The notes beneath the pieces were generated by a model that saw only the letters and a list, made by a program, of their open reading frames with translations, was not told the DNA's origin and did not search any database. From JACVRW01 sp963764665 (GTDB lineage: Bacteria > Actinomycetota > Thermoleophilia > Solirubrobacterales > Thermoleophilaceae), in contig CAVXTL010000026.1 in NCBI GenBank assembly GCA_963764665.1, forward strand, positions 124,001 to 188,000: 64,000 nucleotides of DNA, read 5' to 3'. Below are positions 23,394 to 33,560 of the stretch, one piece after another. How positions within the stretch are numbered: the first letter of the stretch is position 1; every line of letters begins with the position of its first letter. The position numbers and the translations under genes were made by a program.

Positions 23394-23732
23394 ATGCCGG
23401 GACAGCCCAATCTGGGACAGATGATGAAGCAGGTCCAGCAGATGCAGGCCGAGATGGCCAAGGCCGAGCAGCAGCTGAAGAACGAGGTGGTGGAGGCCAG
23501 CGCCGGAGGCGGGATGGTCACCGTCAAGGTCTCCGGCTCGCTCGAGCTGAGGGAGCTCCGCATCGACCCCGAGGCGGTGGACCCGGAGGACGTGGAGCTG
23601 CTCCAGGACATGATCCAGGCCGCGGTCAACGAGGCCTATCGCTCCGCCCAGGAGCTGGCGGCGAGCAAGATGGGCGCCGCCACCGGCGGGCTCGCCGGCA
23701 ACCTCGGCAACCTGGGACTCCCCGGGCTCTAA
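23394..23732 (+). CDS. ebfC: YbaB/EbfC nucleoid-associated protein
   Basis: A 112-aa protein. Residues 1-50 form the typical helix (LGQMMKQVQQMQAEMAKAEQQL), followed by strands VVEASAGGGMVTVKVSG and LRELRIDPEAVDPEDVELLQDM and the C-terminal helix NEAYRSAQELAASKM. It is a homodimeric DNA-binding nucleoid protein. Located between dnaX and recR as in most bacteria, starting 3 nt after the dnaX stop. Confidence 0.95.
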   Translation: MPGQPNLGQMMKQVQQMQAEMAKAEQQLKNEVVEASAGGGMVTVKVSGSLELRELRIDPEAVDPEDVELLQDMIQAAVNEAYRSAQELAASKMGAATGGLAGNLGNLGLPGL

Positions 23733-23737
23733 CCGAG

Positions 23738-24337
23738 TTGTTCGCGGCGCCGGTCAACCGGCTGATCGCCGAGCTCGCGCGCCTGCCGGGCATCGGCCAG
23801 CGCACGGCCCAGCGGCTCGCCTTCCACATCCTGAGCGTGTCCGACGAGGAGGCGCTGGCGCTGGCCGACGCCATCCGCGAGGTCAAGGAGACCGTGGGCC
23901 AGTGCGAGATCTGCTTCAACCTCGCCACCGAGGCCACCTGCCGCATCTGTCAGGACGAGCGCCGCGAGCCGACCACGATCTGCGTGGTGGAGCAGCCGAG
24001 CGACGTGATCCCGCTCGAGCGCTCCGGTGAGTTCCACGGCCGCTACCACGTGCTGGGCGGGGCGCTGTCGCCGATCGACGGTGTGGACCCCGAGCACCTC
24101 CACATCACCGAGCTGCTTGACCGTGCCACGGGCAACGGTGTGCGCGAGGTGGTGATCGCCACGAACGCGACCACCACAGGCGAGGCCACCGCGCTCTACC
24201 TCGCCGACTCGTTGCGCGAGCGCGCGCCCGAGGTGGCGGTCACGCGGCTGGCGAGCGGCCTGCCCGTGGGCTCCGACCTCGAGTACGCCGACGAGATCAC
24301 GCTGGGCCGGGCGTTCCGCGGGCGCCTGGCGCTGTGA
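23738..24337 (+). CDS. recR: Recombination mediator RecR
   Basis: A 199-aa RecR. Helix-hairpin-helix LPGIGQRTAQRLAFHIL (16-32), C4 zinc finger Cys56-Cys59-Cys68-Cys71 and a Toprim domain (CVVEQPSDV, IATNATTTGEATALYL). With RecO/RecF it loads RecA at gaps. The TTG start at 23738, 5 nt after the ebfC stop, gives the standard N-terminus FAAPVNRLIAELARLPG; no ATG/GTG is available. Confidence 0.96.
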   Translation: MFAAPVNRLIAELARLPGIGQRTAQRLAFHILSVSDEEALALADAIREVKETVGQCEICFNLATEATCRICQDERREPTTICVVEQPSDVIPLERSGEFHGRYHVLGGALSPIDGVDPEHLHITELLDRATGNGVREVVIATNATTTGEATALYLADSLRERAPEVAVTRLASGLPVGSDLEYADEITLGRAFRGRLAL

Positions 24338-24385
24338 CCGCTGTTACCGGCTAGGAACTTGCGCGGCGCGGCGCGGAGCGGGACG

Positions 24386-26411
24386 ATGCAGGACATGGCC
24401 CCTCGCGTGGTCCACGCGGCCTGCCCGCACGACTGCCCCGACACCTGCGCGATGCTCGTGACCGTCGAGGACGGCCGGGCGGTGCACGTGGACGGGGACC
24501 CCGAGCATCCGATCACGGCCGGGTTCCTCTGCGGCAAGGTGTCGAACTACCTCGACCGCGTGTACGCGCCCGACCGGCTCCTGCACCCGCTGGTGCGCGA
24601 CGGCGCCAAGGGCGAAGGCCGGTTCCGGGAGGTCTCGTGGGACGAGGCGCTCGATCGCGTGGCGCAGGAGCTCGCCCGGGTGCGCGACGACCACGGCGGC
24701 GAGGCGATCCTGCCCTACAGCTACGCCGGCACCCAGGGGCTGATCCAGGGCAACACCATGAGCGCCCGCGTGATGCACGCGCTCGGGGCCACCTCACTCG
24801 AGCGCACGATCTGCGCCACCGCCGGGATGGTCGGCGCCGCGGCCACGCACGGCATCTCGCCCGAGGTCGATCCCGACGAGTGGCACCACGCCCGCCATCT
24901 GCTCGTGTGGGGCTGGAATCCGATGTCCACGGCGCCCCACCTGTGGCGCAAGTTGCTCGAGGCGCGCCGCGCCGGGGCTCGGCTCGTGGTGGTGGACCCG
25001 TTCCGCAGCCGCACGGCGCGGGTGGCGGACGAGCACCTGCGCCCGATCCCCGGCACCGACGCCGCGCTCGCGATCGGGATGATGCGCGCGGTGGTGGACG
25101 CCGGCCTCCAGGACGAGGACTGGTGCCGCACCCACGCGAAGGGCTACGACGAGCTGCTCGCGGTCCTGGCCGACCACCCCGTCGAGCGCTGCGCGGAGAT
25201 CTGCGGCGTGGACGCCGAGACGATCGCGCGCACGGGACGCGACTTCGCCACCACCAAGCCGCGCGCTGCTCCGCCTCGGGGTCGGCGCGCAGCGGCATCT
25301 GGGCGCGCCGGCCGCCTACTCCACGATCGCCTCGCTGCCGGTGCTCACCGGCGCCTGGCGCGAGCGCGGAGGCGGCTGCTCCTACATCCCGATGGCCACG
25401 GCGGCAGCCGTGAGCTCGTACCCGCTGGAGGGCCACGACCTGCTTCCGGGCCCGGTGCGGACCATCAACATGGCGCAGCTGGGCGACGCTCTCACCGACG
25501 CCGGCCTCGACCCGCCCATCAAGGCGCTCGTCTGCTGGAACTCGAACCCGGCGTCGATCGCCCCGGATCAGGAACGCGTGCTCGAGGGGCTGCGCCGCGA
25601 GGACCTGTTCACCGTCGTGCTGGAGCAGTTCATGACCGACACGGCCATCCACGCCGACGTGGTGCTTCCCGCCACCACGCAGCTCGAGCACATGGACGTG
25701 GTGTTCTCGTGGGGCCACCACTACCTCACTTGGAACGAGCCGGCCGTCGAGCCGGTGGGGGAGGCCAGGCCCAACACGGAGGCGTTCCGGCTGCTCGCCG
25801 CGCGCCTGGGACTGGACGCCCCCGTCTTCCGCGAGAGCGACGAGGAGCTGATCGCCTCGATGCTCGGCGGATCGCCCGCGGTGGCGGATCGCGTGGTCGA
25901 GCTGCGCGAGCGCGGCTGGCTCAAGATCGACCTGGGTCAGGGCCACACACCGCACGCCGAGGGCGGCTTCGGAACCGCCGGCGGGCAGGCCACCCTCCAC
26001 GCGCGCTACGAGCCGCCGCTCGAGGTGGCCGACGCGGAGCTGGCGGAGCGCTACCCGCTGGCTCTGGTCACGCCCAAGACGCACCTCTTCCTCAACTCCA
26101 CCTTCGCGAACCAGGGCCGCCAGCACTCGGCGCAGCCGGAGCCGACGGTGTGCGTGCATCCCGACGACGCCGGCGAGCGCGGCATCGCGGACGGCGCGCG
26201 CGTGCGGGTGTACAACGACCGCGGTGACTTCACTTGCGCGGCGCGGGTGTCTGACGACGCCCGTCCCGGCGTTCTGGTGGCGCCGATGGGCTGGTGGAAC
26301 CGCGACTACGAGGGCGGGCGCAGTGGCCAGGCCACCACGTCGCAGCGCCTCACCGAGGAGGGCCACGCGCCGATCTTCAACGACAACCGCGTGGAGGTCG
26401 TGGCGCTCTAA
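24386..26411 (+). pseudogene. Molybdopterin oxidoreductase (formate dehydrogenase/DMSO reductase superfamily), one frameshift
   Basis: The first frame encodes ACPHDCPDTC (a 4Fe-4S site: with the later LCGK), then the Mo-bisMGD domains as far as RDFATTKPRA. After about 25265 the family sequence continues in another frame as LLRLGVGAQRHLGAPAAYS to the stop at 26411. Removing one base in CCGCGCGCTG restores a single 674-aa protein of normal length. The 3' part has the expected NSNPASIAPDQ, DVVLPATTQLEHMD and C-terminal MopB domain (THLFLNSTFANQG). No Tat signal is present, so it would be cytoplasmic. It may be a real inactivation or a base-call error in a CGCGCG run. Confidence 0.8.
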
Positions 26412-27631
26412 CCGCCGAGCAGGCCGTAGTCCTCCTTGGCGGCCAGGATCCGGCCCACCGCCTGGTTGAGCCGGGTGCCCGGGATGCGCCCGCGCCGGGC
26501 CGCCGCGAGCACGGCCGCGTAGGCCGCCTCCTGGTCCTCCAGGGGCCCGGAGATCATCAGCATGTCGGCGCCCGCGCGGAGCGCCTCCACCGCGGCGTCG
26601 GGCACCGAGGCGGCGATCTCCACGGCGGGCGCGGCCAGGTCGTCGGTGATCGCCACGCCCTGGTAGCCCAGCTCGTCGCGCAGGAGGTCGGTGACCACCT
26701 CGCTCGACAGGGAGGCCGGCGCGGTGAAGTCGTTCATGGGGTAGAGCGCGTGGCTGATCACGAAGGCCGGCGCTCCGTCCTCGATGGCCGCGCGGAACGG
26801 AAGCAGGTCACGTTCGCGCAGCTCGGGCAGGCCAAGCCCCACGCTGGCCGGCCCGTCGTCGGTGGATTGGTCGGCCGAGCCGAGGCCCGGGAAGTGCGCG
26901 ACCGCCGTGAACAGCCCCGCCTCGCCGTAGGCGGCCAGCTCCGCGTCCGCGAACGCGGCCACCTCCGCGGGGTCGTCCGAGTACGCGAGCGCCCCGAGCG
27001 CCGAGCCGCCCTCCGGGCTCACGTCGAGCACCGGGCCGATCACCCCGGTGACCCCGAGCGCCGCGAGCGCGCCGGCGGACTCGCCGGCCTCCACGCCGGC
27101 GGCGTCGGCCGACTCGAGGTCCGCGGGCGCCGTGGGCGGCGGCAGGTCGGGGAAGGAGTTGAGCTCGCCGCCGGGCTGGCTGACCATGGCGAACGGCCGC
27201 ACGTGCCCCTCCTCGTCCGCGATCACCCGCGTCTCGCCGGCCAGCTGGCCGAGCAGGTCGGAGCTCGTGTAGTTCTCGGCTCCGATCACGATCCCGCCCA
27301 GGTCGAGCCGGCGCAGGCGCTCGAAGACCTCCGCATTCAGGTCGGTGCCGTCGAAGCCCACGAGGAAGAGCTGGGCGACCTTGCGCTCGAGGGAGAGCGA
27401 GCGGACGGCATCCGAGGCGCTGCGCGGCACGGGCGGCGGCTCGGCATCGCGCTCGCGCTTGGCCGGCCGCGGGACGATGCCCGCCAGGAAGGACCGGCCG
27501 GCGGGCTCGGCGGCGGCGTCGACAGGCTCAGATCCGTCGTCCTGGCCCGCGCCGAGCACCGCTCCGACCACGGCGGCGCCGGCGGCCACGGTCACGAGAA
27601 GGGCGATCAGCAGGCGGCGGCCCCGGGACAC
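26408..27631 (-). CDS. Glycoside hydrolase family 3-like (NagZ-type) secreted protein
   Basis: A 407-aa protein with an N-terminal membrane/signal helix (RLLIALLVTVAAGAAVVGAVL), a linker to about 70, then a GH3 N-terminal barrel. The nucleophile region GVAITDD is present, and GIVIGAENY, VGFDGTD and ALGVTGVIGPVLDV match the family. The catalytic loop normally KHFPGHGxTxxDSH reads AVAHFPGLGSADQSTDDGP, so the Lys and the acid/base His-Asp pair are changed. It may cleave beta-N-acetylglucosamine linkages of peptidoglycan with a modified loop, or be non-catalytic. The GTG at 27631 has TAGCCT 6 nt upstream. Confidence 0.78.
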   Translation of the reverse strand: MSRGRRLLIALLVTVAAGAAVVGAVLGAGQDDGSEPVDAAAEPAGRSFLAGIVPRPAKRERDAEPPPVPRSASDAVRSLSLERKVAQLFLVGFDGTDLNAEVFERLRRLDLGGIVIGAENYTSSDLLGQLAGETRVIADEEGHVRPFAMVSQPGGELNSFPDLPPPTAPADLESADAAGVEAGESAGALAALGVTGVIGPVLDVSPEGGSALGALAYSDDPAEVAAFADAELAAYGEAGLFTAVAHFPGLGSADQSTDDGPASVGLGLPELRERDLLPFRAAIEDGAPAFVISHALYPMNDFTAPASLSSEVVTDLLRDELGYQGVAITDDLAAPAVEIAASVPDAAVEALRAGADMLMISGPLEDQEAAYAAVLAAARRGRIPGTRLNQAVGRILAAKEDYGLLGG

Positions 27632-27637
27632 CCGCCG

Positions 27638-27643
27638 AGGCTA
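27638..27643 (-). promoter_or_regulatory. -10 box, leaderless start of GH3-like gene
   Basis: TAGCCT on the minus strand ends 6 nt before GTG 27631. Confidence 0.5.
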
Positions 27644-27669
27644 GCGCTGGATCCCGTCGGCGGCAGGTC

Positions 27670-29490
27670 TCAGGGCGCGACTACGGTGAACCTGAGCCGC
27701 TTGGCGCTGGATCGGTTGCCGGCGGCGTCCGTGGCACGCAGCGTGGCCCGGTAGCGCCCCGGCTTGAGCGCCTTGCGCCCGATGCGCCCGCTGAAGGCGG
27801 TCGAGTCCCGGCCAGGTCCCTCGCCCTTGCGGATCAGCGTGCCCGAGCGCTTGTAGCGGGTGCACTTGCGATTCTTCGCCCGGCTCCTGGTGGGTGCGCG
27901 GCAAGCACCGGAGCGCTTCCGCGCGCGGCGTCCGGGCAGCGCCCGCTCGATCGTGATCCGGACGGTGGACTCCTCGCTGAGCGAATAGCGGAAGGTGGTG
28001 CCGGCCTTGACGGCGGCGCTGATCGGCGTGCGCTTCTTGCCGACCTTGAAGCGCTTGCGGCTCATCCCGACACGGGACACGCGCGGCTTGGTCGCGTCGT
28101 CTCCGCCGCCGCCACCGCCACCGCCTACGGGGATCGGCCCGAGGTCGCGCAGGAAGATGTTGGTGTAGGTGTCGTTGTCGTCGTCGCTGAGATCGTTGGC
28201 GTCGGACGCGAAGCCGAGGTAGCGGCCGGACTCGGAGAGCGACGACGCCTCAGAGTGCCCGTCCCCCGCGGCACCGGCGGCGCCCGCGGCGCGGCTCGCG
28301 AAGGTGAGCGTGTCGTCGACGAGGTCGCGGACGAAGATGTTGTCGTAGCCGTTGTTGTCCTCGGCGCTCAGGTTGTTGGCGCCGGAGGTGAATCCGACCC
28401 GGCGTCCATCTCCGGAGATGGACGAGTCGTCGGAGCTGGCCACGGCGCCCGCACCGCTGGCGCCGTCCGCCCGGCTGACGAGCGTGGTCGTGGCCGCCGT
28501 GAGGTCGCGGACGAAGATGTTCTGGTACGCGTTGTTGTCGTCGCTGCTCAGATTGTCGGCGTCCGAGGTGAAGCTCACCCGGCGCCCGCTGTCGGAGATG
28601 GCCGGGGTGTAGGAGCCGCCGTCAGCCGCGGCGCCCGCGGCGCCGGCCGCCCGGCTCACGAGGGTGAGCGTGTTCGCCTGGAGGTCACGTACGAACAGGT
28701 TGCTGTAGGTGTTGTTGTCGTCGGCGCTGAGGTTGTCGGCGTTCGACTGGAACGCCACGTACCTGCCGTCCGCCGACACGGATGGGTTGTAGGAGCTGGC
28801 GTCCGCCCCGGTGCCGGCGGCCCCCGCGGCGCGACTCACGAGCGTCGTCGTGTTCGCCTCGAGGTCGCGGACGAACACGTTGAAGTAGGTGTTGTTGTCC
28901 TCGGCGCTGAGGTTGTCGGCGCTCGAGATGAAAGTCACGCGACGCCCGTCGGCCGAGATCTGCGGGTCGTAGGCCGTGTCGTTCGCCACTGCCCCGGCCA
29001 CCCCCGAAGCGCGGTTCACCAGCGTCGTGGTGCTCTCCTGGAGGTCGCGGACGAATATGTTCGTGGAGAGGTTGTCGTCCACGGCGCTGAGGTTGTCGGC
29101 CACCGAGCTGAAGGCCACGTAGCGGCCGTCCGCCGAGATCGACGCGTCCGTCGACCCGTCGGTGCCGCCCGCGCCTCCGGCGCCGGTGGCGCGGCTGGCC
29201 AGGGTCAGCACGTTCGTCTGCACGTCCCTGACGAAGACGTCGTAGACCGCGTCCACGTCCTCCCCGCTCAGGTTGTTCGCGTACGACGTGAAGGCGACGT
29301 AGCGGCCGTCGCCGGACACCGAGGGGTAGTACGACGCTGCGGTGGCTGCCGCCCCGTTTGCGCCGCTCACCCGGCTCAGGAGCGTCAGGTCGTCCTTCGC
29401 TCCCCACGCGGCCACGGCCACGAGTCCTGAGAGCACTGCGACGGCCACGATCGCGGTGGCCGCTCTACTCCTCCGCGGGCCAGCGGACAT
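27670..29490 (-). CDS. Secreted seven-bladed beta-propeller with Gly-rich linker and C-terminal domain
   Basis: A 606-aa exported protein with signal peptide ATAIVAVAVLSGLVAVAAW. Seven near-identical repeats of about 59 residues follow, each with the core DGRYVAF-S-ADNLS-DDNN-NIFVRDL-TTLVSRA; seven copies of FVRDL/FLRDL are counted, enough for a closed TolB/WD40-like propeller. The DNA is also repetitive (about 28.13-29.34 kb, 177-180-nt period). A nine-Gly linker precedes a basic C-terminal domain (about 460-606) with repeated strands, probably an Ig-like surface-binding module (LRATDAAGNRSSAKRLRF). Function unknown; likely protein or polymer binding at the cell surface. Confidence 0.85.
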   Translation of the reverse strand: MSAGPRRSRAATAIVAVAVLSGLVAVAAWGAKDDLTLLSRVSGANGAAATAASYYPSVSGDGRYVAFTSYANNLSGEDVDAVYDVFVRDVQTNVLTLASRATGAGGAGGTDGSTDASISADGRYVAFSSVADNLSAVDDNLSTNIFVRDLQESTTTLVNRASGVAGAVANDTAYDPQISADGRRVTFISSADNLSAEDNNTYFNVFVRDLEANTTTLVSRAAGAAGTGADASSYNPSVSADGRYVAFQSNADNLSADDNNTYSNLFVRDLQANTLTLVSRAAGAAGAAADGGSYTPAISDSGRRVSFTSDADNLSSDDNNAYQNIFVRDLTAATTTLVSRADGASGAGAVASSDDSSISGDGRRVGFTSGANNLSAEDNNGYDNIFVRDLVDDTLTFASRAAGAAGAAGDGHSEASSLSESGRYLGFASDANDLSDDDNDTYTNIFLRDLGPIPVGGGGGGGGDDATKPRVSRVGMSRKRFKVGKKRTPISAAVKAGTTFRYSLSEESTVRITIERALPGRRARKRSGACRAPTRSRAKNRKCTRYKRSGTLIRKGEGPGRDSTAFSGRIGRKALKPGRYRATLRATDAAGNRSSAKRLRFTVVAP

Positions 29491-29496
29491 GGGCGC

Positions 29497-29502
29497 AAGC
29501 TA
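29497..29502 (-). promoter_or_regulatory. -10 box, leaderless start of propeller gene
   Basis: TAGCTT on the minus strand ends 6 nt before ATG 29490. The lysC promoter (TATCTT, 29545-29550) faces the other way in the same 60-70 nt region. Confidence 0.5.
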
Positions 29503-29559
29503 CCTCCGGCGCGCCTCGCGCGCAAGGGTCTCTTCGTCCAGGACTATCTTGTGCCTCTG

Positions 29560-30860
<1,301 letters not shown>

Positions 30861-30864
<4 letters not shown>

Positions 30865-31889
30865 GGGTCGCCGTGGTGGGCGCCACCGGCGCCGTGGGCT
30901 CGACCATGCTCGGCGTGATGCGCGAGCGCTCGTTCCCCGCCGACGAGGTGGTGCCGTTCGCCTCCGAGCGCTCTGCCGGCCGCTCGATCGACTTCGGGGA
31001 CACCGACCTGCGCGTGCAGGCGCTCTCCGACGAGGCCATTCAGGGCTTCGACCTTGCGCTCTTCTCGGCCGGCTCCTCGATCAGCGAGGCGTGGGGTAGG
31101 CGCTTCGCCGACGCGGGCGCTGTGGTGGTGGACAACTCGTCCTTCTGGCGCATGCACGACGACGTGCCGCTCGTGGTGTCCGAGGTCAACCCCGAGGCGC
31201 TCGACTCCCACCGCGGCATCGTGGCCAACCCCAACTGCACGACCATGCAGACCGTGGTGGCGCTCAAGCCGATCCTCGACGCCGCCGGCATCGAGCGCGT
31301 GGTGGCCTCCACCTACCAGGCGGTGTCCGGAACGGGCCAGCGCGCCGTTGAGGAGCTGCACGACCAGGCGCTCGCGACGCTGGAGGCCAAGGACGTGCCG
31401 CCGCCGAGCGTCTACCCCCACCAGATCGCCTTCAACGTCGTGCCCCAGGTGGAGAAGTTCCAGGACGGCGACGACTACACCACCGAGGAGCGCAAGGTCA
31501 TGCGCGAGACGCGCAAGATCCTCGGCCGCGACGACATCGGCGTTTCGGCCACCTGCGCGCGCGTGCCCGTGTACACGGGCCACTCCGTGTCGGCCAACGT
31601 GCAGACCCGTGACCCGCTCTCGCCGGAGGAGTGCCGCGAGCTGCTCGCCGGGGCGCCGGGGGTGACCGTGGTGGACGACCCCGGCAACGGCCTCTACCCG
31701 CTGGCTCTCGACGTGGCGGGCCGCGACGACGTGCTCGTCGGGCGAATCCGCCGCGACCCCTCACACGAGCGCTGCCTCAACCTGTGGATCGTGGGCGACA
31801 ACCTCCGCAAGGGGGCCGCCACCAACGCGGTACAGGTGGCCGAGCTGTTGCGGGTGCGGAACCTGCTGGGCTCCGCCCGCGCCGTTTAG
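30861..31889 (+). CDS. asd: Aspartate-semialdehyde dehydrogenase
   Basis: A 342-aa enzyme reducing aspartyl phosphate to the semialdehyde. NADP-binding VVGATGAVGSTML (5-17), catalytic Cys in VANPNCTTMQTVVAL, YQAVSGTGQRAVEEL, His in VPVYTGHS, and C-terminal GNGLYPL. ATG 30861 overlaps the lysC stop (ATGA), a classic coupled pair. The TAG stop lies inside a TTAGGAGGTCGG repeat that flanks a hairpin terminator. Confidence 0.96.
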
Positions 31890-31939
31890 GAGGTCGGTGC
31901 GCACCCGGCCGAGCCGGGTGCTTCCGCTTAGGAGGTCGG
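31886..31939. repeat. 12-nt direct repeats flanking the terminator
   Basis: TTAGGAGGTCGG occurs at 31886-31897 and 31928-31939, containing the stops of asd (+) and the LuxR gene (-) respectively. Confidence 0.7.
31901..31921. terminator. Bidirectional hairpin between asd and luxR-type gene
   Basis: GCACCCGGC-CGA-GCCGGGTGC, a perfect 9-bp stem with 3-nt loop between convergent stops. A T-tract is absent, so it is a GC-hairpin type terminator of the sort common in actinobacteria. Confidence 0.65.
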
Positions 31940-32569
31940 AACGCCGTCGCGGCGCTCGAGCGTAACCAGGCCCTGGCGCTCGAGGCGCGCCAGCTCGCGC
32001 CGCGAGGCGATCCCGAGCTTGCGGTAGATCTTGCGCGCGTGGGTGCGCACGGTCTCCACGCCGATCGCCAGGCGCTCGGCGATCTCGGCGTTGGTGGCGC
32101 CTCCCTGGAGCTGCTCCAGCACCTCGCCCTCGCGGGGCGTCAGCTGGTCCACGCCCCTGATGCGCACGGGGTCGCCGCGGTGGGCGGTGGCCGTCTGGGG
32201 CAGCACGTGCATGCCGCGCGCGGCCAGGTGGATCGCGCTGATCACGTCGCGGGCCTCCGTCTCCTTTGACAGGCAGGCCGTGGCGCCGTAGGAGAGCATC
32301 TGGTTGAAGTCCGCGGCGGTGGGGCTGTTGGCCAGCACCACCAGCGCGGTGTCCGGATAGCTCCTGTGGAGCGAGAACACCTGTGTCGGCGAGCGCAGTG
32401 TTCCGTGGTTCAGGAGTACCACCTTGGGGTGGTGGCGCTCGATCGTCTCGTCGAGATCTTCGACCGAAACGTCGGACTCAACGAGATCAAGGTTCGGGTC
32501 CTCGGCGATGAGGACGCTCAGGGCGAGCGCGACGAGATCCTCGAACCGTGCCGAAACCACGGTTGGCAT
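31928..32569 (-). CDS. LuxR-family response regulator with degenerate receiver
   Basis: A 213-aa protein: an N-terminal receiver-like domain (1-120) and a C-terminal LuxR HTH (LTPREGEVLEQLQGGATNAEIAERLAIGVETVRTHARKIYRKLG). The receiver's phospho-acceptor Asp is replaced by Asn in HPKVVLLNHGTL, and the acidic pair that binds Mg is missing from the first strand (PTVVSARFEDLV). It should not be phosphorylated in the usual way. TAGACT 8 nt upstream supports ATG 32569; the longer frame to 32698 would run into the sdhE stop. Confidence 0.85.
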   Translation of the reverse strand: MPTVVSARFEDLVALALSVLIAEDPNLDLVESDVSVEDLDETIERHHPKVVLLNHGTLRSPTQVFSLHRSYPDTALVVLANSPTAADFNQMLSYGATACLSKETEARDVISAIHLAARGMHVLPQTATAHRGDPVRIRGVDQLTPREGEVLEQLQGGATNAEIAERLAIGVETVRTHARKIYRKLGIASRRELARLERQGLVTLERRDGVPTS

Positions 32570-32577
32570 CCGGGCGG

Positions 32578-32583
32578 AGTCTA
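32578..32583 (-). promoter_or_regulatory. -10 box of LuxR-type gene
   Basis: TAGACT on the minus strand, 8 nt before ATG 32569, in the 88-nt gap after the sdh genes. Confidence 0.45.
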
Positions 32584-32657
32584 GGAGCGCGTGTGAAGCC
32601 GGGTGCGAATCCTGACCGTCTTTCGTCCGGTGACTACGGAAATTGGGAGGTTGTGAG

Positions 32658-33560
32658 TCAGGCAGCGGCGAGCTGTGCGACCTTGCGCTGCACGTCACCG
32701 GTGGACACCACGTGCTTGCCCATCCCGAGCTCCTTGGGCTCGAGTCCCAGCGCGAGCCCGACCATCTGCGGCAGGTGGAGCACCGGCACGCCGAGGTCCC
32801 GCTCGACGAAGCGCTCCGCCGCCGGCTGCTGCATGTCCAGGTTCAGATGGCAGAGCGGGCAGGGGGTCACGAGGCAGTCGGCCCCGGCGTCGATGGCGTC
32901 GGCGAGGTGCCGGCCGGCCTGGCGCAGCGAGGTGGTGCGGTTCATCGTGATCACGGGGAAGCCGCAGCACTTGCGCGCGCCGGCGTAGTCCACCGGCTCC
33001 GCGCCCAGCACCTCGATCAGCTGCTCGAGGTACACGTCGCGGCCGGGGTGCTGATCGAAGCCAAGCCGCTTGGTGGGTCGCACGATGTAGCAGCCGTAGA
33101 ACGGCGCGATGCGGAGCCCGTCGAGCGGACGCTTCACGCGCTCGCGCAGGCTGTCGAGGCCGATCTCCTCGACCAGGATCCACAGGAAGTTCTTGTTCCA
33201 CCAGCGGTCCGACTTCTCGTAGGAGAGGTCTTCGGGCTTGAGGTGGGTGTTCACCTCGGCGCGGTACTCGGAGCTGGCGTCGAGCCGCTCCTGGCACTCG
33301 GACTGGGCGCCCTGGCAGGTGGAGCAGATGTTCATCATGCCGGCGGCGCCCTCGACCTTCTGAGCCATGGCGAACGTGCGGGCGTTGAGAGAGTCGGCCA
33401 GCTCCTGGTTGTGCTCGGCCACCACACCGGCGCCACAGCAGTTGGCGCGGTCGAGCTCCACCAGCTCGAGGTCGAGCAGCGGGGCCACCTTGGACACAGA
33501 CCCGTGCAGCTCGGGCGTGAACCCGCGCGACACGCAACCGGGCCAGTACGCGAGCTTCAC
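32658..33560 (-). CDS. CCG-domain protein, SdhE/HdrB-like third subunit of succinate dehydrogenase
   Basis: A 300-aa protein with two cysteine-rich CCG domains: YWPGCVSRG...ANCCGAG...CSTCQ and YGCYIVRP...KCCGFP...TPCPLC. This is the pattern of heterodisulfide reductase HdrB and of SdhE in class E complex II, where each CCG domain can bind a special 4Fe-4S cluster. It starts with GTG 33560, overlapping the sdhB stop by 4 nt. No SdhC/SdhD membrane anchors are seen anywhere near, so this subunit probably passes electrons from SdhB to the membrane or a quinone. Confidence 0.85.
   Translation of the reverse strand: MKLAYWPGCVSRGFTPELHGSVSKVAPLLDLELVELDRANCCGAGVVAEHNQELADSLNARTFAMAQKVEGAAGMMNICSTCQGAQSECQERLDASSEYRAEVNTHLKPEDLSYEKSDRWWNKNFLWILVEEIGLDSLRERVKRPLDGLRIAPFYGCYIVRPTKRLGFDQHPGRDVYLEQLIEVLGAEPVDYAGARKCCGFPVITMNRTTSLRQAGRHLADAIDAGADCLVTPCPLCHLNLDMQQPAAERFVERDLGVPVLHLPQMVGLALGLEPKELGMGKHVVSTGDVQRKVAQLAAA

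Noticed and set aside
25250..25290. Programmed frameshift or selenocysteine recoding in the molybdopterin gene
   Set aside because: No slippery heptamer or in-frame TGA with a stem-loop; a simple one-base indel explains the break.
24513..26366. 617-aa antisense open frame over the molybdopterin oxidoreductase
   Set aside because: No family motifs; composition (His/Arg/Gly/Ala-rich) is that of a GC-driven shadow frame, and the opposite strand has clear homology.
32590..32640. Stretch GAAGCCGGGTGCGAATCC resembling part of a cobalamin riboswitch
   Set aside because: Only one short element matches; the rest of the riboswitch core and its pairing partners are missing, and it is on the wrong strand for the downstream LuxR gene.
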